A DNA stretch of 64,000 nucleotides from Aequorivita sinensis. GTDB taxonomy: Bacteria; Bacteroidota; Bacteroidia; Flavobacteriales; Flavobacteriaceae. Positions 62,631 to 64,000 of this stretch are shown one piece after another. A program made the position numbers and the translations under genes. The stretch lies in NCBI RefSeq assembly GCF_006346335.1, contig NZ_VDMC01000012.1, positions 1 to 64,000 of the forward strand. Reading direction: 5' to 3'. The first letter of the stretch is position 1. Each line of letters begins with the position of its first letter. The notes beneath the pieces were generated by a model. The model worked only from the letters and a program-made list of their open reading frames with translations, did not search any database and was not told the DNA's origin.

Positions 62631-64000
62631 TTAATTATTTATGGTGCGACCAAAATATCCTTCTTCTACGTCTGTTTTTTGTGCTTCTTTGTCTCTAATA
62701 AGTGTGTAGCTTTTAGAAATGAAAGGTTCTATCTTTTGTAAATCGGTAGCAGGTCGCACTTCACTATCTGAACTTAACAGAATGGTTTGATGGGACAGTT
62801 CTGGGAAATAATTTTCCAACAAGGTGGTTCTACTGGTTTCATCCAATACGCCCATAACCGTGTCAATCATAACAGGTGGATCGTAATCCCCAAATTCGTG
62901 TAGGGCTTTGAGAAGCACTTGCACTACAACTTGGGTAGATGCGGTGTTTAATTGACTTAAATAGATTTCGTTACCCGCTTTGTGATAAATACTAAAGTTT
63001 AAATTCTTTAAATCTTCCGATAGTTCTACACGGTCAATGACATCTTGATAGGCCGCCAAGTTTAAGTTTAGATCCCGCTTCATTGTAGATTCAATCTTAT
63101 CTTTTTTGTTTTTCAATAAGGTATTGGCAATTTCATCAAATAAGGGTTGTAGTTTTTTAAGAGTTTCGAATTTAGGGTCAGGTTCCTCCGTTGTTGGAAT
63201 ATCAAACTGCTGTATTTTCCCTGAAATTTTTGTAATTTCTTTATCCTTATCTTCAATTTGGGTTTTTAAGTTTTTTATAGCACCCTCATTCTCTTCATAG
63301 GCCTTAATCAAAGAATAATCTTTTCCCGATATTTGAGATTTTAAATCTTCTATTTGCTTTTTGGTCTTATGGGCATTGGCAATATCCTTTTCTAAAATCT
63401 TTTTTCGATGGGTGATCGATGGATACGGATTTTGATAATTGCCGTTGACTAATTTCTTTAACGCTTCCACCTCTGAAGTCTGAAAGTAATCGTACTCTAA
63501 GTCCTGAGAGTTTTCATCTAAAGCTTTTAATACGGTTTCGGCAAGTTGGCTAATGGAAATATTTGCGAGATCAATTCCCTTTTTGGTCAACACATTAATT
63601 GCCTTTCCTAAAACGTTCTCTATCGCTTCTTTATTAAGGTGAGACAAAGCATCGGCATTTGAAGATTCTCTTTCATTTAAAATTAATGCAATGTCGTTTT
63701 GTAAAACCTCTACCAGTTTGGGAAGGCTTATATGCAGCTCAAAATTTTTAATAAATTCGTTGACATCACTTTTGTATTGCTTTTCTTCAATTTCGAGGTT
63801 GTTTATTTCTTCTTCTAACTGCTTTACTTTATTGTTGAGCGTAGATTCCTCATTCATTCCTGCCTTTAAAGTATCGTACAGCTCTTTATTCGATACTGAA
63901 AAATCTAAAGCTTCTTTACGTCGATCTTTTAAATCTTGATGGTTTTGATCTTCTTTTCGTTTTTGCTCTACCAGTTCAAGGTATTCCTTTTTCTCATTTT
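62631..64000 (-). CDS. dndD: DndD-like SMC/Rad50-type ATPase, C-terminal part (5' end beyond the window)
   Basis: The reading frame is open to the window edge: 47 further codons precede the internal ATG at 63857, so the true start lies outside. The visible 455 residues begin as coiled coil (NEKKEYLELVEQKRKED...), contain more coiled coil (about 170-260 after the ATG), and end in a DndD-type ATPase lobe. That lobe has YLSQLNTASTQVVVQVLLKAL in the place of the ABC signature, Walker B and D-loop PPVMIDTVMGVLDETSR, and the H-loop-like SHQTILLSSDSEV. The standard LSxGE signature is altered. DndD supports phosphorothioate modification with DndC and DndE. No zinc hook is visible in this part. Confidence 0.82.
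   Translation of the reverse strand, partial: NEKKEYLELVEQKRKEDQNHQDLKDRRKEALDFSVSNKELYDTLKAGMNEESTLNNKVKQLEEEINNLEIEEKQYKSDVNEFIKNFELHISLPKLVEVLQNDIALILNERESSNADALSHLNKEAIENVLGKAINVLTKKGIDLANISISQLAETVLKALDENSQDLEYDYFQTSEVEALKKLVNGNYQNPYPSITHRKKILEKDIANAHKTKKQIEDLKSQISGKDYSLIKAYEENEGAIKNLKTQIEDKDKEITKISGKIQQFDIPTTEEPDPKFETLKKLQPLFDEIANTLLKNKKDKIESTMKRDLNLNLAAYQDVIDRVELSEDLKNLNFSIYHKAGNEIYLSQLNTASTQVVVQVLLKALHEFGDYDPPVMIDTVMGVLDETSRTTLLENYFPELSHQTILLSSDSEVRPATDLQKIEPFISKSYTLIRDKEAQKTDVEEGYFGRTINN

Noticed and set aside
63857-63857. ATG at 63857 as start of the DndD-like gene
   Set aside because: The frame continues upstream with coiled-coil sequence to the window edge, so this is an internal methionine.

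Overview
The window looks like a low-GC chromosome of the phylum Bacteroidota, most likely a member of the Flavobacteriaceae. Evidence: start codons lack obvious Shine-Dalgarno sites; several starts are preceded by the Bacteroidota -7 element TAnnTTTG; typical families are present (DUF4494, DUF6266, a CzcA-TolC fusion, EpsG-type polymerase, PglD-type acetyltransferases); and some intergenic spacers are filled with simple AACTCATAACT-like repeats. The species cannot be fixed from the sequence. No tRNA, rRNA or CRISPR array was seen.

Layout. (1) 0.4-1.4 kb: a lipoate-protein ligase gene, minus strand. (2) 1.7-32.7 kb: a long plus-strand surface-polysaccharide locus. It holds six family-2 glycosyltransferases, two complete GT4-like ones plus one damaged one, two paralogous ABC flippase/exporters, one Wzx flippase, one EpsG-type Wzy polymerase, two pyruvyltransferases, PglD/CysE-type acyltransferases, a DegT aminotransferase, a fused cytidylyltransferase-SDR enzyme and a TagB-like polyol-phosphate transferase, and three PP-loop enzymes. 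Its first part (2.8-12.5 kb) reads like a teichoic-acid-like polyol-phosphate polymer module. The second part (12.8-30.2 kb) is a Wzx/Wzy module. Both ends carry decay: a frameshifted PglD copy at 2.5 kb, and a LegC-type aminotransferase at 30.5 kb with two nonsense codons that is fused to a decapitated GT4. (3) 33-38.9 kb: ordinary chromosomal genes (FKBP isomerase, DUF4494, M24 peptidase, NagB, serine hydrolase, DUF6266). (4) 39-41.2 kb: a repeat-bearing, GC-richer stretch with almost no coding content, which looks like mobile-element backbone. (5) 41.2-55.7 kb: a minus-strand heavy-metal module flanked by two 91-bp direct repeats that differ at 3 positions. It carries a Czc tripartite pump (RND fused to its outer-membrane factor, plus adaptor), two different P1B ATPases (CPC type and SPC type), two Fur-family regulators, a PII-like protein, a permease and several small proteins. 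Matching inverted repeats lie upstream of its first gene and of the last ATPase gene. (6) 56-64 kb: a minus-strand defence cluster running off the right edge.

The defence cluster is the most unusual part. In transcription order it encodes a DndD-like coiled-coil ATPase (5' end outside the window), a protein with a DndE-like N-terminus fused to a HerA-type ATPase, a long prokaryotic Argonaute whose PIWI domain appears to have lost catalytic aspartates, a DUF262-DUF1524 (HNH) protein of the GmrSD/SspE/BrxU type, and a small Cys/His HNH-like protein. The gene order links DNA-phosphorothioation (Dnd) components to a nuclease-dead Argonaute. I do not recognise it as a named, characterised system. 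That the genes work together is inferred from their close spacing and shared strand.
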